In this document: positions 47,351 through 56,620 of the stretch, one piece after another
How positions within the stretch are numbered: position 1 is the stretch's first letter
How the letters are laid out: each line of letters starts with the position of its first letter
Assembly: GCF_004349145.1 (NCBI RefSeq)
Contig: NZ_SMFO01000004.1
Location: forward strand, 62,001-126,000
Reading direction: 5' to 3'
DNA: 64,000 nt
Source of the DNA: Flavobacterium hiemivividum
GTDB taxonomy: Bacteria > Bacteroidota > Bacteroidia > Flavobacteriales > Flavobacteriaceae
Notes under the pieces: generated by a model
Databases searched by the model: none
What the model saw: the letters and a program-made list of their open reading frames with translations, nothing else
Told to the model about the DNA's origin: nothing
Made by a program: the position numbers and the translations under genes

Positions 47351-49762
47351 ATGAAAAAAATTATTACCGTTGTTATACTCTTTGTAGCTCTTTTTCAGCC
47401 CTTAACGATCATGGCTCAGGATCTATTAAAAAGTAGTGATTTAAGTACTCTGCAAGTAGATAATTTATCAGATAGTGATGTTTTGAAAATCAAGGCACAG
47501 CTACAATCAAATAATATGACAATTCAGCAAGCAGAACCAATGGCTTTAGCTAAAGGAATGTCGGCTAGCGAATTTGCAAAATTAAAAACGCGAATTGCCA
47601 GTACTGGGAATAGTAGTGAGAATAATGCCGCTGCTGCAGACAAGAAAGACTCGGGTAGAAAGCAGGAAGAAATAGTCAATGCCAAAAATAAAGACAAGGT
47701 AAATCCTTTGGTTTTTGGTTCGGAACTGTTTGATAACCCAACATTAAATTTTGAGCCAAATCTTAAATTAGCGACTCCCGTTAATTATGTTTTAGGCCCC
47801 GGTGATGAACTGCAGGTGAGTGTTTATGGTGTTCAGGAATTTAATGCCAGTATTCCAGTAAGCGTTGAGGGAAAAGTTGCCATACAATATGTAGGGGAAA
47901 TTGCGGTTTCGGGGATTAGCATTGAAGCAGCAACCCAAAAAATTAGAAATGCTATGGCTAGAGTATATAGCACTGTTAGTTCAGGACTATCTCAAGTAAG
48001 CGTTAGTTTAAGCCGCATTCGTACCATCAAAGTAACGATTATTGGAAGTGCGCAACCTGGAAATTACTCCATTTCTTCTCTAGCAACGGTGTATAATGCA
48101 TTATTCTTAGGTGGTGGACCAGGAGTTAATGGCAGTTATAGAAATATTGAGTTATTACGTGATAATAAAGTGTATCGAACGATTGACATCTATCATTTTT
48201 TAGTAAACGGTGATCAGTCTGACAATGTAGGCTTGAAGGATAATGACGTAATTCGTATTCCGGCTTATAGCCAAAGGGTTACGGTAGAAGGCGAGGTAAA
48301 ACGTCCCGGTATTTTCGAAATGAAAAAAGGAGAGACTTTTGCAGACCTATTAACGTTTGCTTCGGGATTCAATGAGTTTGCCTACGCGGCCTCAGTTAAT
48401 ATTTTGCAAAAAACGGGTAAGGAGTTTAAAGTTCGTGATGTTAAGGAAAGCGAATTTAATAGTTACCAGCCAAAATCAGGTGATCTTATAAAAGTCTCTA
48501 AAATTTTAAACCGATTTGAAAACAGAATCAAAATTGAAGGAGCGGTTTTCAGACCTGATTTTTATTCGTTTACAGAAGGAATGCATGTTTCCGACCTAAT
48601 AGCGCAAGCAGAGGGAATAAAAGAAGATGCCTATAGTCAAAGAGGAACAATTGTTCGTTTACAATCAGATCTGACAACAGAGATCGTCAATTTTGATGTT
48701 GCAAAAGCGTTGGCTGGAGAGGCAAACGAAGATATACTCTTGAAGAGGGAGGATGTGGTTACCATATACTCTATTTTAGACTTTAGAGAAGAATATAAAA
48801 TAACTATCGATGGTGAAGTAAGAAACCCAGGTACCTATGATTATTATGATAATCTAACCCTAAACGATCTAATTGTTCAGGTGGGTGGCTTAACAGGTTC
48901 GGCTTCCAAAAGAGTTGAGGTGGCGCGTATGGTTACTTCGGAAGAAATAGATGAGAATAACCCTACTAAGGCCGAGTTGTTTGCAATCGAAATCAGTCCA
49001 GATAACAACGAACAAGCAAAAAATTTCGAACTAAGACCCTTTGATGTGGTGAGTATTCGAAAAATGGCAGTCTATGATAAACCAGAACAGGTTACTGTAA
49101 GTGGTGCTGTTCATTATGCCGGTAAATACGCCTTGGTCAATAAAAAATCAAGGGTGTACGAGATAATTCAAAGAGCAGGTGGTTTGACATCCTTGGCAGA
49201 TATTGAAGGAGTTAAAATCAAAAGACCTATTCAAGCGAAGCAAATTGAAGATCTAGAAAACGTGAATGTGAATTTGGGTAAAAAAGACAGTATTCAAAAT
49301 AAATTAGAGATAAAACTTAAGGAAGAACTTAAGTTTGCCACCATTCCCTTAGACTGGAAAGCCATTCTTAAAAATCAGAATAATGCGGCTAATGTGACTT
49401 TATTTGAAGGTGATGAGATTGAAGTTGCTACATACAATGAAGGAGTCAAAGTAGCAGGAAATGTGCTGTTGACTTCAGAGATCCCTTATGATAAAGGGCG
49501 CTCTTTCAAGTATTATCTAAATGCTGTAGGAGGTGTAGATGCCAAAGGATGGAAGAAAAAATCCTATATCATTTACCCGAACGGAAAAGCTGCAGTCGCA
49601 AGTTCGTTCCTATTCTTTAGATCCTATCCTAAGGTTAAGCCAGGTTCGCAAATCATAGTTCCTGAGAAGCCGGAAGTTAAGAAGATGAGTACGGGAGAAT
49701 GGGTAGGAATTGGGAGTGTTATTTCGAGTTTGGCGTTATTGATAATAACGGCGTTTAAGTAG
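47351..49762 (+). CDS. Polysaccharide export protein with multiple SLBB domains (long Wza-like)
   Basis: A secreted protein of 803 residues. After a signal peptide (ending TIMAQ) and a low-complexity linker, a Poly_export domain begins at about 143 (NYVLGPGDELQVSVYGVQEF). At least four SLBB-type repeats follow (VTVEGEVKRPGIFEMKKGETF; IKIEGAVFRPDFYSF; ITIDGEVRNPGTYDYY; VTVSGAVHYAGKYALV), with a last one near KVAGNVLLTSEIPYDK. The C-terminal hydrophobic helix is GIGSVISSLALLIITAF. The start is the ATG at 47351 (MKKIITVVILF); a GTG 27 bases upstream lies inside the leader hairpin. It would form the outer-membrane and periplasmic conduit with the Wzz-like protein at 50219. Confidence 0.92.
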   Translation: MKKIITVVILFVALFQPLTIMAQDLLKSSDLSTLQVDNLSDSDVLKIKAQLQSNNMTIQQAEPMALAKGMSASEFAKLKTRIASTGNSSENNAAAADKKDSGRKQEEIVNAKNKDKVNPLVFGSELFDNPTLNFEPNLKLATPVNYVLGPGDELQVSVYGVQEFNASIPVSVEGKVAIQYVGEIAVSGISIEAATQKIRNAMARVYSTVSSGLSQVSVSLSRIRTIKVTIIGSAQPGNYSISSLATVYNALFLGGGPGVNGSYRNIELLRDNKVYRTIDIYHFLVNGDQSDNVGLKDNDVIRIPAYSQRVTVEGEVKRPGIFEMKKGETFADLLTFASGFNEFAYAASVNILQKTGKEFKVRDVKESEFNSYQPKSGDLIKVSKILNRFENRIKIEGAVFRPDFYSFTEGMHVSDLIAQAEGIKEDAYSQRGTIVRLQSDLTTEIVNFDVAKALAGEANEDILLKREDVVTIYSILDFREEYKITIDGEVRNPGTYDYYDNLTLNDLIVQVGGLTGSASKRVEVARMVTSEEIDENNPTKAELFAIEISPDNNEQAKNFELRPFDVVSIRKMAVYDKPEQVTVSGAVHYAGKYALVNKKSRVYEIIQRAGGLTSLADIEGVKIKRPIQAKQIEDLENVNVNLGKKDSIQNKLEIKLKEELKFATIPLDWKAILKNQNNAANVTLFEGDEIEVATYNEGVKVAGNVLLTSEIPYDKGRSFKYYLNAVGGVDAKGWKKKSYIIYPNGKAAVASSFLFFRSYPKVKPGSQIIVPEKPEVKKMSTGEWVGIGSVISSLALLIITAFK

Positions 49763-49870
49763 TGAATCGTGAGTTGTCGGTTCTCGGTTGTGGGTTGTGG
49801 GTTGTCGTCACTTCGAGTGATTTTATAAATAGTGATAGCGTTTTTATAAAATTGTATCGAGAAGTATGGT
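49763..49870. repeat. GTTGTGG words and an inverted copy of the hairpin repeat
   Basis: GTTGTCGGTTCTCGGTTGTGG-type words (49774-49805) are followed by TCACTTCGAGTGA and a unit that, read on the minus strand, is TCGATACAATTTTATAAA-loop-TTTATAAAATCACTCGAAGTGA. Its stem TTATAAA (49823-49829 with about 49842-49848) encloses a CGCTATCAC-type loop. It is the same family as 63895-63960 in opposite orientation. Confidence 0.7.
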
Positions 49871-49933
49871 ATGAAGGGTTTTGAGTTCTGATTCGTGAGT
49901 AGTGAATATTAAGTGGTTTTTTGAAGGATATAT

Positions 49934-49961
49934 TTTCTTTTTTGCTTGATCAAAAAAGAAA
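49934..49961. repeat. 11-bp A/T hairpin (TTTCTTTTTTG type)
   Basis: TTTCTTTTTTG (49934-49944) and CAAAAAAGAAA (49951-49961) form a perfect stem with loop CTTGAT. It might act as a weak terminator after the export gene. The type resembles intergenic hairpins common in flavobacteria (from memory). Confidence 0.55.
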
Positions 49962-50020
49962 CAAAAAAATCACTGCCTGACTATTTTTATCCTGAAAATC
50001 ATCGGATGTATTTCCCTATC

Positions 50021-50125
50021 GTGACCCCAGCCGCTCGTGCTGCGCACTCGACTCGGGGGTCACTCCCTTCGGCCAAGGCTGAAATTCATGCCGCGATTTT
50101 CTAGTTTAAAAATAGAAGGGCGGGT
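50021..50125. repeat. GTGACCCC hairpin and second copy of the CCC...GGCGGG repeat
   Basis: GTGACCCC (50021-50028) pairs with GGGGTCAC (50056-50063). Directly after it comes the unit CCAAGGCTGAAATTCATGCC to TAGAAGGGCGGG, homologous to 43488-43556. The rest up to 50218 has no recognisable feature. Confidence 0.65.
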
Positions 50126-50218
50126 AGAGGAGTGGTGCGAAGAGTGTTCTGGCTACGATGATCGAGAGAACGGGAAACGAAAAAAATATTAGCTGGAAGT
50201 TATTAAAATATAGTATTG

Positions 50219-51274
50219 ATGGAAGTACAGAATGACGAAATATCGTTAAAGGAATTAATAGAGAAAGGGAAAGAGTGGTTTAGTTACCTTCTTTCACAAT
50301 GGAAAATAATTGTACTAGCAGGAATTATAGGAGCAGCACTTGGCCTAGCGTATTCTTTTACTAAAAAACCAATATACACTGCAAGCTTATCCTTTGTATT
50401 AGAAGATGAAAAAAGTGGAGGTTTAGGTGGAGCTTTAGGACTAGCTAGTTCATTAGGTATGGATCTTGGTGGCGGAGGTGGAAGCATCTTTACAGGATCA
50501 AATCTAACAGAATTGTTTAAGTCCCGCTCGATGGTAGAACAAACTTTATTGACTCCTGTAGTCTATAAAGACAAGCGCATTTCACTCGCCGAAATGTACA
50601 TTCAAGAAAATAAATGGCGTGAAAGCTGGGAAAAGAAAGCTCAACATAAAGGCATTCAATTTTTACCGAATGCTGACCGAAAGAATTATACAAGGGTACA
50701 CGATAGTATTCTAGGTGCGATGTACACTAATTTATCTACAAATGGTTTAACTGTTGGTCAAAAGGATAAAAAAATCGCCATTATCACGATTGATGTAAAC
50801 TCTACAAACGAATTGTTTGCTAAATATTTTACAGAAGCCTTAGTTAAAGAAGTTTCTGATTTCTATATTGAGACTAAGAGCAAGAAGTCTAGAGAGAATA
50901 TGTTGATTTTAGAACGTCAAACGGATTCTATTCGTAGGGAATTGAACGGGGCGATAACTGGAGTAGCTGTCGCTAATGACAATACTTTTGGCTTAAACCC
51001 AGCCATGAATGTGCGTCGTGCGCCTTCTGCTCGCAGACAGGTCGATGTTCAGGCCAATACCGCTATTTTAACGGAACTAGTAAAGCAAACTGAAATGGCT
51101 AAGGTAACTTTGCGCAAAGAAACGCCTTTAATTCAAGTTATAGACCAACCGATTTTGCCTTTGAAAAAAGAAAAATTTGGAAAGTCGAAAGGAATTTTGA
51201 TGGGAGGATTTCTTGCTGGTTTCTTAACGGTTTTTGTTTTGATTTTTAGAAGAATATTAAAGCAATTAGCGTAA
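50219..51274 (+). CDS. Chain-length determinant protein (Wzz-like, no kinase domain)
   Basis: A polysaccharide co-polymerase of 351 residues. The first membrane helix is WKIIVLAGIIGAALGLAYSF, the periplasmic part contains a Gly-rich stretch (GGLGGALGLASSLGMDLGGGGG) and a coiled-coil stretch, and the second helix is GILMGGFLAGFLTVFVLIF near the C-terminus. Unlike the protein at 34982 it has no ATPase motifs. The start is the ATG at 50219 (MEVQNDEISLKEL). A decayed second copy of its middle and C-terminal parts lies at 51904-52486. Two bases separate it from the next gene. Confidence 0.9.
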   Translation: MEVQNDEISLKELIEKGKEWFSYLLSQWKIIVLAGIIGAALGLAYSFTKKPIYTASLSFVLEDEKSGGLGGALGLASSLGMDLGGGGGSIFTGSNLTELFKSRSMVEQTLLTPVVYKDKRISLAEMYIQENKWRESWEKKAQHKGIQFLPNADRKNYTRVHDSILGAMYTNLSTNGLTVGQKDKKIAIITIDVNSTNELFAKYFTEALVKEVSDFYIETKSKKSRENMLILERQTDSIRRELNGAITGVAVANDNTFGLNPAMNVRRAPSARRQVDVQANTAILTELVKQTEMAKVTLRKETPLIQVIDQPILPLKKEKFGKSKGILMGGFLAGFLTVFVLIFRRILKQLA

Positions 51275-51276
51275 TT

Positions 51277-51714
51277 ATGGAAAGAGTTAATTTGAGAGTA
51301 GGAATAACGTTTAGTACTTTCGATTTATTACATGCGGGACATATTAAAATGCTCGAAGAAGCGAAAAGACAATGTGATTATCTTATTGTTGGCTTGCAGA
51401 CAGATCCTACAATTGACCGTCCAGAAAAAAATAAACCAGCTCAAACGGTTGTTGAACGTTACATACAATTGAAAGGTTGTCGCTTTGTTGATGAGATAGT
51501 TCCTTATTCTACTGAACAAGATTTAGAAGATATTTTGCGTGCATTTAAAATTGACGTTCGTATTGTTGGAGATGAATATAAAGAGAAAAATTTTACAGGA
51601 AGGACATATTGCGAGGAAGAACTGATAGACTTGTATTTTAATAGAAGAGATCATCGTTTTTCAAGTAGTGGTTTGAGAAAAGAGGTGCATCAGAAAGAGT
51701 TGGATAAGAAATAA
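51277..51714 (+). CDS. Cytidylyltransferase-like protein (TagD/glycerol-3-phosphate cytidylyltransferase family)
   Basis: A nucleotidyltransferase of 145 residues. The HxGH motif is in GITFSTFDLLHAGHIKMLEEA. VGLQTDP, the IVGDEYKEKNF segment and a SSSGLRKEV motif near the end (in place of the ISTTxI motif) complete the fold. Close relatives attach CMP or AMP to glycerol-3-phosphate or sugar phosphates. In this locus it may supply a CDP-activated polyol or phosphate substituent for the polysaccharide. The altered last motif leaves the substrate open. Confidence 0.8.
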   Translation: MERVNLRVGITFSTFDLLHAGHIKMLEEAKRQCDYLIVGLQTDPTIDRPEKNKPAQTVVERYIQLKGCRFVDEIVPYSTEQDLEDILRAFKIDVRIVGDEYKEKNFTGRTYCEEELIDLYFNRRDHRFSSSGLRKEVHQKELDKK

Positions 51715-51778
51715 GAAAATATTTTTTTATAAATTATGATCTTTGGTACTTTGAGGTATGCAGATGGATAAATAAAGC

Positions 51779-52486
51779 ATGAAATATTATACTTTAAAAG
51801 TTCAAGAAGATAGAAGAGAAACTGAGGATACAGTTACTTTATATTTTAATCAACCAGGTTTTAAAAAATTTAAATGCCAAGCGTGGCAATATTTAACACT
51901 TCAGTTTTTACCCGAAGTAGATCGAAAAAATTTCACAAGAGTTCATTACAGTATTTTGGGCTTGATTTATCAAAATTTGTCTAATACCGGATTGGCTGTG
52001 GGACAAAAAGATTAAAAAATAGCAATTATTAACATTGATGTCAGTTCGACTAATGAATTGTTTGCCAGATATTTTTGTGAGGCCTTAGCAAAAAAAGTTT
52101 TTGATTTTTAGATCGATACAAAAAGTAAGAAGTATCGAGAAAATATCTTGATTTTAGAGCGTCAAACTGATTCCATTCGACGTGAGCTGAACGGAGCGAT
52201 TACTGGTGTAGCCTGCCAATGGCAATACTTTTGGATTAAATCCAGCTATGAATGCGCGTAGGGCGCCTTCGGCAAAGAGACAATTGGATGTGCAAGCCAA
52301 TAAAGCTATACTGACTTGGTTAAACAAACGGAATTGGCTAAAGTTACTTTACGAAAGGAAACATCTTTAATTCAGATTATTGACAGACCTATTTTACCCC
52401 TAATGAAAGAGAAATGTGGAAACGCTAAAGGAATTATTTTAGATGTTTTATTGGTAGCTATAGGGTTGATGTTCAGTAAGTTATAG
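51779..52486 (+). pseudogene. Chimeric pseudogene: oxidoreductase N-terminus joined to a decayed wzz copy
   Basis: The first about 43 codons (MKYYTLKVQEDRRETEDTVT; CQAWQYLTLQF) resemble the start of a PaaE-type FAD/NAD(P) reductase. From FLPEVDRKNFTRVHYSILG on, the sequence is a copy of the Wzz at 50219 (FLPNADRKNYTRVHDSILG). It has stops at 52013-52015 and 52109-52111, a net -1 shift near 52213 (GTAGCCTGCC for the intact GTAGCTGTCGCT), another small deletion near 52312 and a final TAG at 52484-52486. The intact parent is 530 bases upstream, so this is an old partial duplication. The join point falls at the shared residues QFLP. Confidence 0.85.
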
Positions 52487-52617
52487 ATAAACTTGTATGA
52501 AAATTAATTTAAAATATTTAAAAGTTGAATTTGTTATTATTCAGGAATTAGAATTTAATATAATTAACCGCGTTTATTTTCTTAGAACAAAAACAAATTT
52601 AAAAATAGTAGTGATAA

Positions 52618-54102
52618 ATGAGTGATAATGGACAATCATATAAAACAATTTTCAAATCTACTTTCCTTTTCGGATTTGTACAAGTTTTCAATATTCTTGC
52701 CCGTGTTGGAGTAAATAAAGCTGTTGCTGTATTTTTGGGTGCAGAAGGTTTGGGTCTAGTTAATCTCTATCAATCAACAATAAATTTAATTACTACAGCA
52801 TCTGGTTTAGGTATTTCGCAGAGTGCAATTCGAGATATATCAGAGGTAAATGGAGTTGGGGATAGGGTTCAGTTTTCAAGAACTATAAATATAACCAATA
52901 GATTTATTTGGATAACTGCTCTTTTAGGTTCGTTAATAACTCTGTTATTATCAAAATATTTGAGCATATTGACATTTGGAAATGATAATTACGCAATATC
53001 ATTTATGTGGCTTTCGATTGTTGTTTTTCTTAATATTTTATGTGAGGGTCAATTGGCCATACTTAAAGGACTTCGTCAATTAAAAGCAATTGCCAAAGCA
53101 GGTGTATTTGGCTCTATTTTTGGACTTATTACAGCTGTTCCAATTTACTATTATTTAGGTTATGATGGCATTGTGCCTTCTCTTATCATAACAGTATTCT
53201 CAAGTGTTTTTTTTTTATGGTTGTACGTTAAAAAGATTAAAATTGAAACTGTTAATATTACTTTTAGAGAATTGGTGCACGAAGGTACAGGCATGGTGAA
53301 AATGGGAATTGCATTAATGTACGTTACTTTATTAGGTCTCATTACGGATTATATTATACGAATTTATATTGAAGGTGTTTCTGGTTTACAAATGGTAGGA
53401 TTATTTGCGGCAGGTTCGACGATCGTATCAAGTTATTTTGGGATTGTAATAACGGCAATGTCCACAGATTATTATCCACGGATATCGGCTATAAATAAAA
53501 ATAATTTAAAACTTACTGACGAAGTAAATAAGCAATCTGAAGTAGGTCTTGTTTTAATTGGTCCTTTAGTAGTTTTGTTTTTGTTTGTAATGCCATTGTT
53601 AATTAAAATTCTTTATACGGATAAATTTTTAGAAGTCATTGATTACATCAGTTATGCTGTTTTTGGCACCCTCATTTTAGTATGTTCAACTGCGATGGGA
53701 ATGATTCTACTGGCAAAACAAAAATCAAGTGTTTTCATTTATTCTGTAACCTTTTCTAAAGTGATAGGTGTTGTCTTAAGCATATTTAGTTTTAAGTATT
53801 TTGGTTTGATGGGTTTAGGCATATCTTCAATAATTATGGCGGTTATACATATGCTTCTGATGCAATTGATTATGTATAAATTATTTGAAATTACTTTTAA
53901 AAAAGAACTTTTAGAAATCCTATTCGTCACAATAATTTTTAGTTTAATATCATTTTTTATTAAGGATTTTACATATGTATATCTTCGTTATGGTTTAGGA
54001 ACTATAATCTTTATATCTAGTTTATGCTACTCAATAAGAAAAATAAATAAAATCATGAATATAAATATTGTTGAAATGACAAGGTCAAAATTTAAAATAT
54101 AA
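52618..54102 (+). CDS. Polysaccharide flippase, Wzx-like (MOP/MATE-type)
   Basis: An inner-membrane protein of 494 residues with about 12-14 hydrophobic helices. The N-terminal FLFGFVQVFNILARVGVNKAVAVFLGAEGLGLVNLYQS matches the O-antigen/polysaccharide translocase group. It would flip lipid-linked repeat units to the periplasm for the Wzy-type polymerase at 59512. It begins a markedly AT-rich part of the locus. Its stop shares one base with the next start. Confidence 0.9.
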   Translation: MSDNGQSYKTIFKSTFLFGFVQVFNILARVGVNKAVAVFLGAEGLGLVNLYQSTINLITTASGLGISQSAIRDISEVNGVGDRVQFSRTINITNRFIWITALLGSLITLLLSKYLSILTFGNDNYAISFMWLSIVVFLNILCEGQLAILKGLRQLKAIAKAGVFGSIFGLITAVPIYYYLGYDGIVPSLIITVFSSVFFLWLYVKKIKIETVNITFRELVHEGTGMVKMGIALMYVTLLGLITDYIIRIYIEGVSGLQMVGLFAAGSTIVSSYFGIVITAMSTDYYPRISAINKNNLKLTDEVNKQSEVGLVLIGPLVVLFLFVMPLLIKILYTDKFLEVIDYISYAVFGTLILVCSTAMGMILLAKQKSSVFIYSVTFSKVIGVVLSIFSFKYFGLMGLGISSIIMAVIHMLLMQLIMYKLFEITFKKELLEILFVTIIFSLISFFIKDFTYVYLRYGLGTIIFISSLCYSIRKINKIMNINIVEMTRSKFKI

Positions 54103-54938
54103 TGATGACTTCTGTTAAAGATAAAGTAAGACCGATATATTATTTTATTCTCTTAATTTTCAAAATTAATTGGGTAAAAACAGTTTATATAAATTTTAAA
54201 ACTCAGCCTTTTAATATTGCATTTAAATTTCCAATAATTATTTATGGTAAATTAAAAATTTATACTTTACTAGGTAATATAAAAATTAGTTCTCCTATAT
54301 CGATGGGAATGATTCATTTAGGTAAAGAGATTGATTTTTTTCCTGTTTCACTTAATCCAATAAAACTAACAATAAATAGTGGAAGTTGTATTATTTTCGA
54401 GGGGCCTGCTATTATTATGGGAGGCTGCAGTATATCAGTGTGGAATGGCGAATTTAAAATTGGTAAATATGTGACTTTGGGAAGTGGAGTTCAGATTAAA
54501 TGTGAGGATAAAATAAGTATTGGTTCATTTACACGAGTAGTGGCGATGAGTACTATTACAGATACAAATTTTCACTTTGTTAAAGATATAAAAACTGGAA
54601 TAATTAAAAGATCATTTGCTCCGATTTCTATTGGTAACAATTGTTGGTTAAATTCCGGAACAATTGTTACTAAAGGGGTAGTCTTACCTGATTATTGTAT
54701 AACCGCTCAAAATACATTTTTGAATAAAGATTATTCAAAAATTTGTCAGCCTAATACCTTCTTAGCAGGTTCACCGGCCAAGGCATTAGCAAGTAATGTA
54801 CAGCGAATTTTTGATAATGAGGAAGAAAAGCGATTGAAGGAGTTCTTTTATAAAAATCCTGATTTAAATGAGTATCAGGTCGACGTAGGGATACATCAAG
54901 AGCCATCATATACTCCTGATTTGTTTAAACTATATTAA
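54102..54938 (+). CDS. Acyltransferase with left-handed beta-helix (hexapeptide repeats)
   Basis: A protein of 278 residues. Hexapeptide-type turns are visible from about residue 88 (SGSCIIFEGPAIIMGGCSISV; IGKYVTLGSGVQIKCEDKISIGSF) and again in ISIGNNCWLNSGTIVTKGVVLPDYCI, with the trimeric transferase ending LAGSPAKAL. The N-terminal about 85 residues are less regular. By analogy it adds acetyl or a similar group to the polysaccharide or a precursor. A histidine in TNFHFVK is a possible catalytic base. The start overlaps the flippase stop by one base. Confidence 0.85.
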   Translation: MMTSVKDKVRPIYYFILLIFKINWVKTVYINFKTQPFNIAFKFPIIIYGKLKIYTLLGNIKISSPISMGMIHLGKEIDFFPVSLNPIKLTINSGSCIIFEGPAIIMGGCSISVWNGEFKIGKYVTLGSGVQIKCEDKISIGSFTRVVAMSTITDTNFHFVKDIKTGIIKRSFAPISIGNNCWLNSGTIVTKGVVLPDYCITAQNTFLNKDYSKICQPNTFLAGSPAKALASNVQRIFDNEEEKRLKEFFYKNPDLNEYQVDVGIHQEPSYTPDLFKLY

Positions 54939-55172
54939 ACAGTCGTTAATTTTAACTTGTCTGATAGTTCTATACTATTATTATTTCGTATATTTTGTAA
55001 TATCGTCATTGCTTAGATTTAATAATAGACTGTTAGAATTCTATTTCAATTATAATTAATTAAATTTTATTCCATTTAATAAAAAATTAATATATTATAA
55101 ATGAACGCATACATAAGCGCATTTTACTTTTAGAATAAATAATAATTTTATTATTTAATTTTACTCAAAATC
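54939..55172. other. AT-rich gap without a gene
   Basis: About 230 bases, strongly AT-rich, without a clear promoter match, repeat or coding frame. It separates the acyltransferase from the lipoprotein gene and may contain the latter's promoter. Confidence 0.4.
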
Positions 55173-56282
55173 ATGAACAATATTAATATAATCACAAGAG
55201 AAATAAGTAGTTTTTTTTTAGTACTTATTTGTACTTTTTTTCTGATTTCTTGTTCATCAGATCAAGATGTAATAGTACTACATCCTCATGAACAAGTGAC
55301 TCCTCTTGAAAAAGAATTTGTATATCGATTTGATGTAGTAGTTAATACCGCTAATCCCAATATATTAGGGAGTAAAGGAATGGATTTAGTAGATAAGGGA
55401 CTCATTATTCTTCCCAAAGGGTATTCTCAAAATGGTCTCCCCGTAAAATTAGTGATTTATTGTCATGGTGGTAGTGGCTATGTTAGTAACGATTTTTCGG
55501 AATCTGAATCTGATAATTATTGTAAATACCTAGCGTCATTAGGATATGCGGTTTTAGATATGAATGGTATCCCGCAGTTGTTAGCGACCAGCTTGAAAAT
55601 AGACCGAGGCAGAACCGTTGGGAATTTCATCGCCATGCGTTCTTATGTTGCTGGTTATGAATATGTAATGAGTAATTTTAATATTGATTTAAGAGGTTGT
55701 TATGTATTTGCTAATTCTAATGGTGGTTTAATTAGTATGAATCTGGGAAATTTGACATCAATTCCAATTATCGCTCAGGCTGGAATTAATCCAATGTTAA
55801 GTATTGAGAGAAACTTATGGAATTATAAAGCAGGAGCACAAAGTTCAGCAGGTGGGGAGTTCAGCTCTTTTCAGAATAGGGCAAATATTATTCGACTTTA
55901 TGGGATGAAGGAAGTTAAAAACCAAGCTGAATTGAATGATGCAGTGTATGAAAAAGACAAAGTGGGGGATTATGATCCTTTTGATTTCTTAATGTTGAAG
56001 GACAATAATGACTATCCCTACCCATATAAAATTTTTCAAACCAAAGACGATTGGGCTGTGAGTTTTTCTATTACCAAAGAGTTTGTTGATGCCATGCAAA
56101 AGCGTGGTGGTAATTTAAATCTGCGGGAGATTGAATCGGGAGGACATGTCGTTGAACCACAAAAAGGAGTTGTAGGGTATTATAGATATCAATTTATTGA
56201 TAATAATTTAACACCAACTGTTTTGGAAGTTGCAGAATGGTTTGAATATAATGAAGGTTATAAAGCAATATTTTTTAATTGA
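55173..56282 (+). CDS. Alpha/beta-hydrolase-fold lipoprotein in the capsule locus
   Basis: A lipoprotein of 369 residues (signal FFLVLICTFFLISC, then SSDQD). An alpha/beta-hydrolase core is suggested by the oxyanion-type HGG in VIYCHGGSGYVSND, a nucleophile elbow YVFANSNGGLIS (N-S-N-G-G rather than G-x-S-x-G), an acid in IFQTKDDWAVSF and a histidine in ESGGHVVEP. It would sit in the periplasm or at the cell surface, perhaps as an esterase that trims acyl groups from the polysaccharide. I do not recognise a characterised relative. It is flanked by long AT-rich gaps, so it is probably transcribed alone. Confidence 0.7.
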   Translation: MNNINIITREISSFFLVLICTFFLISCSSDQDVIVLHPHEQVTPLEKEFVYRFDVVVNTANPNILGSKGMDLVDKGLIILPKGYSQNGLPVKLVIYCHGGSGYVSNDFSESESDNYCKYLASLGYAVLDMNGIPQLLATSLKIDRGRTVGNFIAMRSYVAGYEYVMSNFNIDLRGCYVFANSNGGLISMNLGNLTSIPIIAQAGINPMLSIERNLWNYKAGAQSSAGGEFSSFQNRANIIRLYGMKEVKNQAELNDAVYEKDKVGDYDPFDFLMLKDNNDYPYPYKIFQTKDDWAVSFSITKEFVDAMQKRGGNLNLREIESGGHVVEPQKGVVGYYRYQFIDNNLTPTVLEVAEWFEYNEGYKAIFFN

Positions 56283-56620
56283 TTATATTTTTTAAGTTAT
56301 TATAGGATTTAATTAAATGTAAGCTATAAAAACTGCTGATAATTATTTTTAAATTCTTTTTTTAATGATTTATACTTTTTAGAAAGTATAGTTTAGATTA
56401 ATAATTTATTCTGTAATGGTTTAATATTATAAAAAAATTAGAGAAGATAAAACAAGAGATAAAAAAGTATAAATCCTTTATAAATAGCCAATTATGTGGG
56501 GTTTCGAAACATTTTAGTACTATTGGAAAAGTTAGATCTCTAACTTGTATTCATTTTATTATAAATGTTTAGTTATCCCTAGGGAGGATTATAATATAAA
56601 AGTATAAATAAAATTATAAG
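56283..56620. other. AT-rich gap of 338 bases without a gene
   Basis: Very AT-rich. Small inverted repeats GTTAGA-TC-TCTAAC (56531-56544) and the palindrome TCCCTAGGGA (56576-56585) are present, the latter 35 bases before the next gene. No open frame, clear promoter match or match to the other repeats. Confidence 0.45.
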
